NCBI GenBank assembly: GCA_945878845.1 | Contig: CAMCUB010000008.1 | Span: forward strand, 41,908-105,907 | Length of the DNA stretch: 64,000 nt | Direction of reading: 5' to 3' | From: Erythrobacter sanguineus | Lineage (GTDB): Bacteria > Pseudomonadota > Alphaproteobacteria > Sphingomonadales > Sphingomonadaceae | Part shown: in pieces, positions 46,503 to 55,569 of the stretch | Layout: every line of letters begins with the position of its first letter | Position numbering within the stretch: the stretch's first letter is position 1 | The notes under the pieces: generated by a model | Database searches by the model: none | Seen by the model: only the letters and a program-made list of their open reading frames with translations | Told to the model about the DNA's origin: nothing | Made by a program: the position numbers and the translations under genes

Positions 46503-47304
46503 GTGCCCGCGCTGCCGCAGACCCGCTTCATCACCGCCGCCCCGCCTGCCGCGATCACGCAAGGTGTGTTCGAGTTGTGGCAGCTGGAAGATGACGGCCG
46601 GCTTCATGCGGGCCTGCCCAAGCCCTATGTCGAGGTGGTCGTCAGCCTGTCCGGCGTCCACTGGTGGCGGCCCGCGCTGGAGGGGGCTGAGCATCTCTAT
46701 TGCGATGCCTGGGTAACGCCGATCCAGTCCGGCTCTCGCTACGCCCGCGCGGTCGGGCGCGGCCATCTCATCGGCGCGCGGCTCGAGCCGTGGGCGGCGC
46801 TGGCGCTGCTCGGTCCGCTGCCGCCCGGCGACGGCACGCCGCCGCCTCGCCGAGCTCTGGGACGCCGACGAGGCGTGCGCACTGGTGGGCGCCTTGCGCG
46901 CGGCTGGCAGTGATGCGGTGCGCTTTGCGCTGTTCGGGCGCTGGCTCGCCGATCAGAGCGCGCTTGGCGGCGAGCGGCCCGATTTCGGTGCGCTCGCAGA
47001 TGCTGCGCGCGCGGGCTCTCTGGCCGAGGCGCTGGGGGTGCACCCGCGCACTCTGCGCCGTAACTTCGCCCGCGCGGCGGGGCTCAGTCCCAAGCGCTGG
47101 CTGCGGCTCCACCGGCTCGATGCGGTGCTGCGCCGTTCTGGCGCGGGCGGGGCGGAGCAGTCGCTCGCCGATCTCGCGCAAGAGATGGGCTATGCCGATC
47201 AGGCGCACCTCACCCGCGATGTCGCCGCGCTGACGGGCGCGACGCCGGCCGCGCTCCAGCGGCGTGGGCCAAGCCTGCCGCCGCACCTTTTTCCGCTGAG
47301 CTGA
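46503..47304 (+). pseudogene. AraC-family regulator with a frameshift
   Basis: The first part (from GTG 46503) reads TQGVFELWQLEDDGRLHAGL and LPKPYVEVVVSLSGVHWWRP, an AraC-associated N-terminal domain. In that frame it soon becomes arginine-rich. The other frame continues from 46846 with LAELWDADEACALVGALRAA and the HTH LAEALGVHPRTLRRNFARAA ... DLAQEMGYADQAHLTRDVAA. The break is in a GCC repeat at about 46838-46845. One base lost or gained there restores one protein of about 267 residues. Either a true mutation or a sequencing error. The C-terminal part could still be made from ATG 46885 or so. Confidence 0.8.
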
Positions 47305-47366
47305 CCGCTTTGTTCAATCCTCGCGCCGCGGCGCTGCGCTAAAGGGGTGGGCAAGGAGATCAGGCG

Positions 47367-47711
47367 ATGACGATGTTGCGCAAGATTGCAGGCGTGCTGG
47401 GCGGCGTGTTTGCGGCCGGGCTGGTGATTGCCGGGGTGGAGACGGCGGGGCACGGCCTTGCGACGGGGGAGGCGGTGTTCGCGCTGGTTGTCGCTGGCTA
47501 TGGCCTCGGCGCGCTGGCGGGCACGGCAGTGTGCGCGGCGGTGGCGGGGCGAGGGCTTAGCATCGCCGTGCCAATCGTGCTGGGCGGGCTCGCCCTCATC
47601 AACCTTTTCGCCTTTCCCCACCCCTTGTGGTTTGTGCCCGCCGCAGCGGTTGCGCTGGTGGCAGAATGGTGGATCGGCACGCGCATCGCGGCGCGGATCG
47701 GAACGGGCTGA
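47367..47711 (+). CDS. Small inner-membrane protein
   Basis: 114 residues with four hydrophobic segments (about 7-27, 36-58, 66-83 and 88-105). No family recognised. It follows the AraC pseudogene and precedes chrA, with a 163-base gap; no clear functional link. Confidence 0.7.
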   Translation: MTMLRKIAGVLGGVFAAGLVIAGVETAGHGLATGEAVFALVVAGYGLGALAGTAVCAAVAGRGLSIAVPIVLGGLALINLFAFPHPLWFVPAAAVALVAEWWIGTRIAARIGTG

Positions 47712-47874
47712 ACGCCGCGCTTCGCAGCCCCCTTGCACGCAGCAGCAGTCCCCGTTAGCACCCGCTACACGGGGCCGAGCAACCTCCCGTCCAGGCTGAG
47801 ACAGGCCCAAGCGTTGCCTCGTCATTCCCCGGCCGTGCGGCTATCCGCGCGGCGGGGCCATTTTCGAGGTAGGC

Positions 47875-49224
47875 ATGGCCGAACTGGACGTACCGAATGC
47901 TGCATCGGGCGCGGATGTGACCGCCCCCGCTCCCACGTTCTCCGAACTTCTCTCCGCCTTCACCCGCATCGGGTTCCTGAGCTTCGGCGGGCCTGCGGGG
48001 CAGATCGCGCTGATGCACCGCGAGCTGGTGGAGGAGCGGCGCTGGGTGGCGGAGGAGGACTTTCTCCACGCGCTCAATTTCTGCCACCTGCTCCCGGGGC
48101 CCGAGGCGCAGCAGCTGGCGACGTGGATCGGCTGGCGCTTGGCTGGCGTGCGCGGGGGGCTGGCGGCGGGGCTGCTGTTTGTCATCCCGGGGGCCTGCAT
48201 CATCCTCGCGCTGTCGGTGTTCTATGCGCTCGCCGCGAACCTTGGCTGGGTGGCGGCGCTGTTTCTGGGGGTGAAAGCCGCGGTGCTGGCGATCGTGGTG
48301 CAGGCCTTGCTGCGGATCGCCGGGCGTGCGCTCGACACGGGAGTGAAGCGGGGGCTGGCGGCGGCGGCCTTTGCGGGGCTGTTCCTGTTCGGCCTGCCCT
48401 TCCCGCTGATCGTGCTCGGATCGGGGGTGATCGGCATGATCATCGCCCGAACGCGGCCTGACCTCTTGGCGCTCAAGCCCGCGAAGGGCGGCGGCACGCT
48501 GCCCGCCAACCCGTGGCGCACCACGATCCTGTCGGTGCTGGTGTGGGGCGCGATCTGGGCTGCGCCGATGGTGCTGATTGCCGCTACCTTGGGGCAGGAC
48601 CACGTCTTGTGGCAGATCGGCGCGTTCTTCTCGCAGCTGGCGATCGTGACCTTCGGCGGCGCCTATGCGGTGTTGGCCTACATGGCGCAGGAGGCGGTGC
48701 AGGGCTTCGGGTGGCTTCAAGCGGGCGAGATGGCCGACGGGCTGGGCCTCGCCGAGACGACGCCGGGGCCGCTGATCCTGGTGACGCAGTTCGTCGGCTA
48801 CCTCGCCGCCTTCCGCGCGCCTGAGCCGTTCTCGCCGCTCGTCGCGGGATTGTTGGGGGCGGGGCTGACGACCTGGGTGACCTTCGCGCCGTGCTTCCTG
48901 TGGATCTTCGCCTTCGCGCCGTGGATCGACCGGCTGGGTAACGCCGTGTGGCTCAAGGGTGGGCTTGCGGCGGTGACCGCGGCGGTGGTGGGGGTTATCG
49001 CCAACCTCACCGTGTGGTTCGCGCTCCACGTGCTGTTCGCCCGCGTTGGCGAGATCGAGGCGGGGCCGCTCACCCTGTCATGGCCCGAGCTTGCCAGCTT
49101 CGACTGGCGCGCGGGGCTGCTGGCGGCGCTGGCCTTCGCGCTCGCCTTCGGGGCCAAGTGGGGCGTGCTGCGGCTGCTGGCGGTGTGTGCGGCGGGGGGG
49201 CTTGCGCTTAGCCTGATAGGCTAG
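47875..49224 (+). CDS. chrA: Chromate efflux transporter (CHR family)
   Basis: 449 residues with two homologous CHR halves. FTRIGFLSFGGPAGQIALMH and LPGPEAQQLATWIGWRLAGV mark the first half; VTFGGAYAVLAYMAQEAV and GLAETTPGPLILVTQFVGYL the second. About 10-12 membrane helices. ChrA exports chromate with the proton gradient. The stop overlaps that of amj on the other strand. Confidence 0.94.
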   Translation: MAELDVPNAASGADVTAPAPTFSELLSAFTRIGFLSFGGPAGQIALMHRELVEERRWVAEEDFLHALNFCHLLPGPEAQQLATWIGWRLAGVRGGLAAGLLFVIPGACIILALSVFYALAANLGWVAALFLGVKAAVLAIVVQALLRIAGRALDTGVKRGLAAAAFAGLFLFGLPFPLIVLGSGVIGMIIARTRPDLLALKPAKGGGTLPANPWRTTILSVLVWGAIWAAPMVLIAATLGQDHVLWQIGAFFSQLAIVTFGGAYAVLAYMAQEAVQGFGWLQAGEMADGLGLAETTPGPLILVTQFVGYLAAFRAPEPFSPLVAGLLGAGLTTWVTFAPCFLWIFAFAPWIDRLGNAVWLKGGLAAVTAAVVGVIANLTVWFALHVLFARVGEIEAGPLTLSWPELASFDWRAGLLAALAFALAFGAKWGVLRLLAVCAAGGLALSLIG

Positions 49225-50024
49225 AGCCAGCCCGCCGCCCATGCGATCACGACGGCTGCGGGCACCAGCATGAGCTGCGCCAGCAGCGTGCCCGCCAACC
49301 GGCTCAGCGACACCCAGATCATCGCTCGGCGGAAGGTCGCCTCCGAGACACTGCCATCGACCACATCGTCGGTCAGCGCGGAGATCTGCGGGTCGATCAG
49401 GGCGAACAGCAGGATCGTCGCAAAGCCGTTGACGATCGCGGTCATCTGCGAGGCGGTGACGCGGAATTCGGGCACCAGATAGCCCGCATAGAGCGAGGCG
49501 ATCACGCCCACCGCGAGCAGCGCCTGCGCCAGCGCATTGGCGATCAGCACGCTCCAGCTCACCCCCCGCTCGCCCTGTAGCGACTTTAAGGTCTGGCCCG
49601 AGGGGACCGCGACAGAATCCCGCAAGGTTGCAAGGCCCGCAGGCGTCATGCTGGCGAGGATCAGCCGGGTGGTCGAGCGATTGGTCTGGAAATAGGTAAT
49701 GGCGGCAGCGAACACCCGCTGCCCGGTCGGCACCAGCACGATGCCGAGCGCTACGGAGATTGCGGCGGCGAGCAGCACCAGCCTGAGGTCCCAGATCAGC
49801 ATGGAGCCATCTCCGGTCGCCAGCGCTGTCTCGATCCGCTTGGCGAGGAAGGGGCCGAGAAAGCCGTTCGAGGTGCGGCTGACCAGCAACAGCACATTGA
49901 ACAGCGCGAAGCTGAGCGCGATGCGCCCCGTCCGCACCCCCGCGATCCGCGCAGCATAGGCGAGCGCGCCGATGAGATTGATCACCCCCGTCAGCGCGCA
50001 GATGAGCAGCAGTTCGGTGTCCAT
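49221..50024 (-). CDS. amj: Amj-family alternate lipid II flippase (DUF2837)
   Basis: 267 residues and about six to eight membrane helices. GVINLIGALAYAARIAGVRT and RIALSFALFNVLLLVSRTSN match the start of Bacillus subtilis Amj. Amj flips lipid-linked peptidoglycan precursors and can replace MurJ. The name is a family assignment; in gram-negatives the substrate may differ. It lies convergent to chrA and next to the TauE gene. Confidence 0.85.
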   Translation of the reverse strand: MDTELLLICALTGVINLIGALAYAARIAGVRTGRIALSFALFNVLLLVSRTSNGFLGPFLAKRIETALATGDGSMLIWDLRLVLLAAAISVALGIVLVPTGQRVFAAAITYFQTNRSTTRLILASMTPAGLATLRDSVAVPSGQTLKSLQGERGVSWSVLIANALAQALLAVGVIASLYAGYLVPEFRVTASQMTAIVNGFATILLFALIDPQISALTDDVVDGSVSEATFRRAMIWVSLSRLAGTLLAQLMLVPAAVVIAWAAGWL

Positions 50025-50052
50025 CAGCTATCCCCCGGCGCCGCGCCGGGCG

Positions 50053-50835
50053 TCAGAAGATCGGCCACGCCTTGTAGACGTTGTAGGCACTGGTTACGAT
50101 CAGCACTAGCGACACCGCGAGCAGCAGCGTGCGGAACGGCACCTTGGCGGCGATCCGCGCACCAAACGGCGCGGCAATCACGCCGCCGATGATAAGCCCG
50201 GCGGCGATGTTGGCGTATTGCGAGAAAATCTCGCTGCCGAGCGATACTACGAAGGCGATCGTGATCGATGTCGTCACGAGGAATTCCGTTGTATTGACGG
50301 TGCCGATCACCTTGCGTGGATCACCGCCCTGCACGAGGAGGTTGGAAGTCACCACCGGCCCCCAGCCACCCCCGCCAGCCGCATCAAGGAACCCCCCTGT
50401 CACCGCCAGCGGCGCGGTGTATTTCGGATCGGATACATGGGGTTCGAGCTGCCGGATGGCCTTGACCAGCAGGTAGATCCCGATCCCGGTCAGATAGAGC
50501 ATCACGAAAGGCCGTGCCACCGACGCATCGATGTTCGACAGCACCGTTGCTCCCGCAACTCCGCCGATGATGCCGAACGGTGCCAGCCGCTTGAACAAGG
50601 CCCAATCGATGTTCTTGTGCGCGATATGGCTGGTGCCCGATGCTGCAGTGGTGAACATCTCGACCCCGTGGACGCTGGCCGAGGCCACTGCCGGAGGTAG
50701 CCCCATCACACTGACAAGCATTGTTTGGGTGATCACCCCGAAGGCCATGCCCAGCGCTCCGTCGATCATCTGTGCGGTAAAGCCGATGGCGATGAAGGGC
50801 AGGAGATCGAAGAAGAGCTGGGTCAAATCCGGCAT
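50053..50835 (-). CDS. TauE/SafE-family anion exporter
   Basis: 260 residues, eight membrane helices. FIAIGFTAQMIDGALGMAFG and GGFLDAAGGGGWGPVVTSNL are the two family repeats. Members move sulfite, sulfoacetate or related sulfur compounds. It is 38 bases after the TonB receptor gene and last in the Rrf2/YezD/receptor group, which supports sulfur metabolism. Confidence 0.94.
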   Translation of the reverse strand: MPDLTQLFFDLLPFIAIGFTAQMIDGALGMAFGVITQTMLVSVMGLPPAVASASVHGVEMFTTAASGTSHIAHKNIDWALFKRLAPFGIIGGVAGATVLSNIDASVARPFVMLYLTGIGIYLLVKAIRQLEPHVSDPKYTAPLAVTGGFLDAAGGGGWGPVVTSNLLVQGGDPRKVIGTVNTTEFLVTTSITIAFVVSLGSEIFSQYANIAAGLIIGGVIAAPFGARIAAKVPFRTLLLAVSLVLIVTSAYNVYKAWPIF

Positions 50836-50873
50836 GAGGCGGTCCTCTCTGCGAGGTGGAAGGGGCAGGTCAA

Positions 50874-53318
50874 TCAGAAAGTGACGGCGGCGGTCGCGCC
50901 CCAGGTGCGCGGATCGCCGGGCAGGCCTGCGATCAGCCCGGTGTTGCCCGGGCCGACGAAGAGCTGCTCGAAATAGTCCTCGTCAAAGGCGTTCCGCACC
51001 CAGGCGAAAAGGTTGAGCCCATCATCGGTGCGGAAGCCGAGACGGAAGTTGGAGAGGCTGTAGCCGTCGATATTCGTGTAGGCCGAGGGCGAGGGGTTGG
51101 ACGAGAAGCTCGAGCGGTAGGTGCCGTCATAGCCGAGGTAGACCTCGCCGTCCTTGCCAAGAAATGTTGCAGGCACATTGCCCTCCGCCCCGAACGAGAC
51201 CGCCCACTTGGACACGCCCGGCAGGCGCTGGCTGGAGATGTCGCAATTGGCCGGGCTGAGGCCGCCCGGCGTGCCAGGCGCGGACGGGGTCTGTCCCGCG
51301 CCGACCGTGGTGCCGCCCGACAGCTCGGGCGGGCAGGGCGCATCGACGAAGCGCACATATTTGGCGTCGGTATAGGCCCCGCTGGCATAGGCGTTGAAGC
51401 GGTCGCTCGGGCGGATCGAGAAGTCTGCCTCTACACCTTGCGAACGCACCTTGTCCGCATTGGCCAGGAACCCACGCAGCACCCCGAACTGGCCGTTGTT
51501 GACGGTCGCCTGGTAGTCGCTGATTTCGGTGCGATAGGCGGCGAGGTTGAGGGTTGCCTTGCGATCCCAGAACTGGCTCTTGAGGCCGACTTCGAAGTGA
51601 TCGACCTTCTCCGGCCGGATCGTGCCCGCGGCCGCGATCGGCACGCCATTGGCATCGGTCGGCAAGCCGTTCTGGTTGATCCCGATGGTCTTGAAGCTGC
51701 GCGCATAGGTCGCATAGCCGAGCACATCGGGCGCAAACTCGTAGCTGGCCGTCAGGTCGTAGGTGAGGTTCCAGTCGGTGTCGGACGGCGCGCTGACCTG
51801 CGGCGTGAAGACCGCCAGCTGCGCGCGGCTGCGGGCATCGGTCTCGGTGCCGGTCAGTTCCACGCCCGTGCCGGTGAACACCCGGCGCTGATAGAAGCCC
51901 GACTTCTTGTCATAGTTCAGCCGCGCCCCCGGCTGGATGGTGAAAGCCTCGGTCACCTTCCAGCTCAGCTGGCCGAACAGCGCGGCGCTGGTGCTCTTGA
52001 GGAACTGGGTGTTGCGCGCGGTCAGCCCGTTGAGCACGCTCGGATCGTTTGACAGCACGTTGGTGGGCGCGATCGTCCAGCGGCTCGAATTGATGCCGTG
52101 CTGTTCGGTCCCCTGCGTGTCGATCCGCTGGTCGAAGGCAAAGGCGCCGAGCACGAAGTCGAACTTCTCGCCCGAATAGGCGTAGCGGAATTCCTGCGTG
52201 TACTGGTCCTGCTGCGAGGGGTTCTGCGACAGCGCGACAATCGAAAGCCCGGTGAAGTCGCGGTCATTCTCGGGCTTCCAGTCCCAGGTCCGCCACGCGG
52301 TGACCGAGGTGAAGGTCCCCGGCCCCACGTCCCATGTCAACTTCAGCGCCAGCCCGGCGATGACATTGCCCGCGTTGAGATTGGAATCGAGGTCGGTCAG
52401 CCGGTCGAACGGGTTGGTCGAGGGCGGGGCGTAGTTCTGCGCCGCTGCGAGGGCTGCGAACTGGCGGTTCAACGGCCGCTGGGTCGCCCCGGTGCCGACG
52501 AACACCGAGCCGCAGCACACCGCGTCCTGCTTGTTGTAATCGCCCACCAGCTTGACCTTGAGGCTGTCGGTCGGCTCCCACAGAAGCTGGGCGCGCAGGC
52601 CGATATTGTCGAGACTCTGGGTGTTCTCGCCGGTGGAAACGTTGCGGATCGTGCCGTTGCGGCTGGTGCCGGAAAAGGCAACCCGCGCGGCGACCTTCTC
52701 CGACAGCGGGCCTGACACCGCAAGGCGCGCCTGCTGGAAGTTGTAATTGCCGATGCTGACCTCGGCGCGGCCCTCGAAGTCGAAGGTCGGCTGGTTGGTC
52801 TGGATGTTGATCGCGCCCGCGGTGGTGTTCTTGCCGTAGAGCGTGCCCTGCGGCCCGCGCAGCACTTCGATCTGCGACACATCGAGGAAGTCGAAGGTCG
52901 CCGAGGCGACGCGCGAATAATAGACGTCGTCGACATAGATGCCGACGCCCTGCTCGAAACCGTCGCTGGTGAGGCCGAAGGGCACGCCCAGCCCGCGGAT
53001 ATTGACCGCGGTGTTGCGCGGGTTGGAGGAATAGAACTGCAAGGTCGGCGCAAGCTGCTGGAGGCGGTTCACGTTGAAGGCCCCCGTCTCGTCAAGCTGC
53101 TGCGCGCCCAGCACCGACACGGCGAGCGGAATGTCCTGCGCGCTTTCGGAGCGGCGGCGGGCGGTGACGATGATGTCATTGCTGTCCGGCTCCTCGGCGG
53201 TGGTGTCGGCAGGCGCCTGGTCCTGCGCGGAAACGGGTGTTGCGCCGAGCGCGGCCAGCGCGGCCGCGGGCAGCACGGCAGAGAGCAGCAGGCTGCTGCG
53301 GATCGAAAGCGGATGCAT
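50874..53318 (-). CDS. TonB-dependent outer-membrane receptor
   Basis: 814 residues. Signal peptide about 1-31 (ending PVSAQ). A TonB box-like DIIVTARRR at about 48-56 leads to the plug (VNIRGLGVPFGLTSDGFEQG; VLRGPQGTLYGKNTTAGAIN), and a 22-strand barrel ends in the terminal F (AAVTF). The DDVYYSRVASATFDFLD segment is common in sphingomonad receptors. The substrate is unknown; the neighbours point to an organic sulfur compound. Confidence 0.95.
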   Translation of the reverse strand: MHPLSIRSSLLLSAVLPAAALAALGATPVSAQDQAPADTTAEEPDSNDIIVTARRRSESAQDIPLAVSVLGAQQLDETGAFNVNRLQQLAPTLQFYSSNPRNTAVNIRGLGVPFGLTSDGFEQGVGIYVDDVYYSRVASATFDFLDVSQIEVLRGPQGTLYGKNTTAGAINIQTNQPTFDFEGRAEVSIGNYNFQQARLAVSGPLSEKVAARVAFSGTSRNGTIRNVSTGENTQSLDNIGLRAQLLWEPTDSLKVKLVGDYNKQDAVCCGSVFVGTGATQRPLNRQFAALAAAQNYAPPSTNPFDRLTDLDSNLNAGNVIAGLALKLTWDVGPGTFTSVTAWRTWDWKPENDRDFTGLSIVALSQNPSQQDQYTQEFRYAYSGEKFDFVLGAFAFDQRIDTQGTEQHGINSSRWTIAPTNVLSNDPSVLNGLTARNTQFLKSTSAALFGQLSWKVTEAFTIQPGARLNYDKKSGFYQRRVFTGTGVELTGTETDARSRAQLAVFTPQVSAPSDTDWNLTYDLTASYEFAPDVLGYATYARSFKTIGINQNGLPTDANGVPIAAAGTIRPEKVDHFEVGLKSQFWDRKATLNLAAYRTEISDYQATVNNGQFGVLRGFLANADKVRSQGVEADFSIRPSDRFNAYASGAYTDAKYVRFVDAPCPPELSGGTTVGAGQTPSAPGTPGGLSPANCDISSQRLPGVSKWAVSFGAEGNVPATFLGKDGEVYLGYDGTYRSSFSSNPSPSAYTNIDGYSLSNFRLGFRTDDGLNLFAWVRNAFDEDYFEQLFVGPGNTGLIAGLPGDPRTWGATAAVTF

Positions 53319-53410
53319 GATGAACGCCTTTGCAAGCGGGTATGCATCCGGCGGTCCGGTCTGCGGGTCCCTGTTTTTTGGTGTGAGAGGAGAGGGTCAC
53401 GTCTGGCCGT

Positions 53411-53578
53411 TCAGTCGGTCAGCCGCTTCCTTTCGGTAACGTCGATCTGCATGACTTTGCCGTCATGCACGGTCAGCTGGATCGCGCCGTAGCGCAGACG
53501 CGAGAGCGCCTCGCCGACCAGCGCCAGAGCTTCGGGCAGAATGCTCCCCGAAGCAGAGCCTTTCTCGCTGTGGTCCAT
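53411..53578 (-). CDS. YezD-family protein (DUF2292)
   Basis: 55 residues from ATG 53578 (AAGGAAAGG upstream). LSRLRYGAIQLTVHDGKVMQ and ID-x-TERKRL are the DUF2292 signature. These tiny proteins are often beside sulfur-starvation genes. It is preceded by a palindrome and followed by the TonB receptor. Confidence 0.9.
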   Translation of the reverse strand: MDHSEKGSASGSILPEALALVGEALSRLRYGAIQLTVHDGKVMQIDVTERKRLTD

Positions 53579-53627
53579 GGATGGGCCTTTCCTTGCGCGG
53601 AAGGTGTCCGCGGCGCAGGAATTAAAC

Positions 53628-53644
53628 TCAAGCGAATTGCTTGA
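53628..53644. promoter_or_regulatory. Palindromic operator candidate upstream of yezD
   Basis: TCAAGC-GAATT-GCTTGA is a perfect 6-5-6 inverted repeat, 50 bases upstream of the YezD start. An Rrf2 protein encoded just upstream is the natural ligand. It fits control of yezD, the receptor and the exporter. Confidence 0.6.
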
Positions 53645-53723
53645 CAATAGGGTGATTGGCGCATTTTTTCTGCGAACCGGCAAAAGGTGGGCTTTATGCG
53701 CCGAGCCGTTAACGGCCCTGATA

Positions 53724-54164
53724 TCAGACCGTATCGCCGTCGAACGGCGGTACCGGCGCGATCGGATCGGAAAGTCGAATGCCGTCAAGAATTTGCGCCG
53801 TCCGGTCGCGCACATCGAGCATCAGTGCACGGGTGCGGCACTCGCCTTCCTCGAGGCAGTTCTTGCATTTCTCGTGAGCATAGCGGCTCGCACAGGGCAC
53901 CAACGCAAGGCTGCCGCGCATGTGCCGCATGAGGTCGCCATAGGTAATGTCGATCGGCGGGATGGCGAGCCAATAGCCGCCGTCGCGCCCACGCAGCGAT
54001 TCGACTAGGCCCGAACGGCTCAGCTCGGACAGGATCACGGTCAGGAACTTGGCCGGGATATTCTGCGTCTCGGCGATGGCGGCAAGCTGCACTGGCCCCT
54101 CGCCATAGTGATCGGCCAGGTGCTGCATGGCGCGGATCGCGTAGCGGGTCTTCTGCGACAGCAT
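53724..54164 (-). CDS. Rrf2-family transcriptional regulator
   Basis: 146 residues from ATG 54164. MLSQKTRYAIRAMQHLADHY and the HTH LAAIAETQNIPAKFLTVILS, then GLVESLRGRDGGYWLA, are family hallmarks. C-x9-C-x2-C-x5-C (CASRYAHEKCKNCLEEGEC) supplies several cysteines that could hold an iron-sulfur cluster. Relatives include IscR and CymR. The gene context suggests control of sulfur uptake. Confidence 0.93.
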   Translation of the reverse strand: MLSQKTRYAIRAMQHLADHYGEGPVQLAAIAETQNIPAKFLTVILSELSRSGLVESLRGRDGGYWLAIPPIDITYGDLMRHMRGSLALVPCASRYAHEKCKNCLEEGECRTRALMLDVRDRTAQILDGIRLSDPIAPVPPFDGDTV

Positions 54165-54299
54165 GAGGCATTGTCTATCCCCCGCGTATGGATTGCGGTC
54201 AAGACCGGGGACGGGACAGTCGGTGCATCCCCGCAAACCTGCCCCCGTTCACCGCGCGAGGCTGTCATGCCGTCCCATCGCTGGGCTAGAGCAAACACC

Positions 54300-55502
54300 A
54301 TGGCTTCCGCCCCCGCACCCGCTCCTGCCGAATCGCGCGGCAGCCCGCCCGATTACCGCGACCCCGATCCCTTCAGCCTGACCGCGGCGGGGCATGGTTT
54401 CACCTTCTACCCCCACGGACCGGACCGGCTGAAGGCGCTTATCGCACTGATCGAGAGCGCGCAGACAAGCCTCAAGGTGTTCTACTATCTGTTCGACAGC
54501 GACAACTCGGGCACCATGGTCCGCGACGCGCTGGTCGCGGCGGCGGGGCGCGGGGTCAAGGTCGACCTCATCGTCGATGATTTCGGCAATGACGCAGGCG
54601 CAGAGTTTTTCGATCCGCTGGTCGAGGCGGGGGGCACCTTCGCGATCTTCTCGCCGCAATGGGGCCTGCGCTACTTCACGCGCAACCACCAGAAGATGAC
54701 CATCGCCGACGAGGCCTGCGTGATGACCGGCGGCGCCAATATCTCGGACCACTACTTCGCGATTCCCGCCGAGAACGGCTGGTGCGACCTGATGGTGCAG
54801 ATCGAGGGCCCGGTGGTCGAACAGTTCACCCGCTGGTTCGGCCTGCTCCAGAAGTGGGTCGGACACGAGGCGCAAGGCCGCACCCGGCAGCTGCGTGCCT
54901 TGCGCGATATCGTCAAGCAGTGGGACGGCGGGGACGGCCCGGTGCGCCTGCTGGTCGGCGGACCGCTGGTGAGGCAAGGGCACTGGGCCTGGGTGCTGCG
55001 CAAGGATCTCGTTACCGCCACGCGGCTCGATTCGGTCTCGGCCTATTTCTCCCCGCCGCGCAGCTTCCGCCGCCTGTTCGCCCGCATCGGCCGCCGCGGG
55101 AGCGCGCGCATGGTCATGGCCGGCAAGTCCGACATCGGGGCCGCGATCGACATGGCGCGGCTGCTCTACGGCAAGCTTTTGCGCGCGCGGGTGAAGATCT
55201 TCGAGTTCGGGGTCTGCAAGCTCCACATGAAACTCATCGTGGTCGACGACATCGCCTATGTCGGCAGCGCCAATCTCGACAAGCGGAGCTTCCGCATCAA
55301 TGTCGAGCTGATGGTGCGCATCGATGACCCCGCGGTCGCGGCCGCGCTGCGCAAGCTGGTCGACCACATGGCCGAGGGCAGCGAGCCGATCACCCCGGCC
55401 TGGTATGCCCGCAACAGCACCTTCCTCAACCGGATGCGCTGGCAGATCGCCTATTGGCTGAGCCTTGCGGACTACCGTATCAGCAAGGCGGGGACGGTTT
55501 AA
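54300..55502 (+). CDS. Phospholipase D-family protein, probable cardiolipin synthase
   Basis: 400 residues from ATG 54300; an in-frame ATG at 54267 has a better GAGG site and would add 11 residues. Two HKD motifs are complete: NHQKMTIADEACVMTGGANI and HMKLIVVDDIAYVGSANLDK. No N-terminal membrane helices are present, unlike ClsA, so it is closer to ClsB/C. It would make cardiolipin or act as a phosphatidyl transferase. Confidence 0.9.
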   Translation: MASAPAPAPAESRGSPPDYRDPDPFSLTAAGHGFTFYPHGPDRLKALIALIESAQTSLKVFYYLFDSDNSGTMVRDALVAAAGRGVKVDLIVDDFGNDAGAEFFDPLVEAGGTFAIFSPQWGLRYFTRNHQKMTIADEACVMTGGANISDHYFAIPAENGWCDLMVQIEGPVVEQFTRWFGLLQKWVGHEAQGRTRQLRALRDIVKQWDGGDGPVRLLVGGPLVRQGHWAWVLRKDLVTATRLDSVSAYFSPPRSFRRLFARIGRRGSARMVMAGKSDIGAAIDMARLLYGKLLRARVKIFEFGVCKLHMKLIVVDDIAYVGSANLDKRSFRINVELMVRIDDPAVAAALRKLVDHMAEGSEPITPAWYARNSTFLNRMRWQIAYWLSLADYRISKAGTV

Positions 55503-55569
55503 CCTGTTAACTGGACGGACTTACTATCGTTAACGCGGCTTTTACGGGTTGCCCCTTAGACATTCCACC

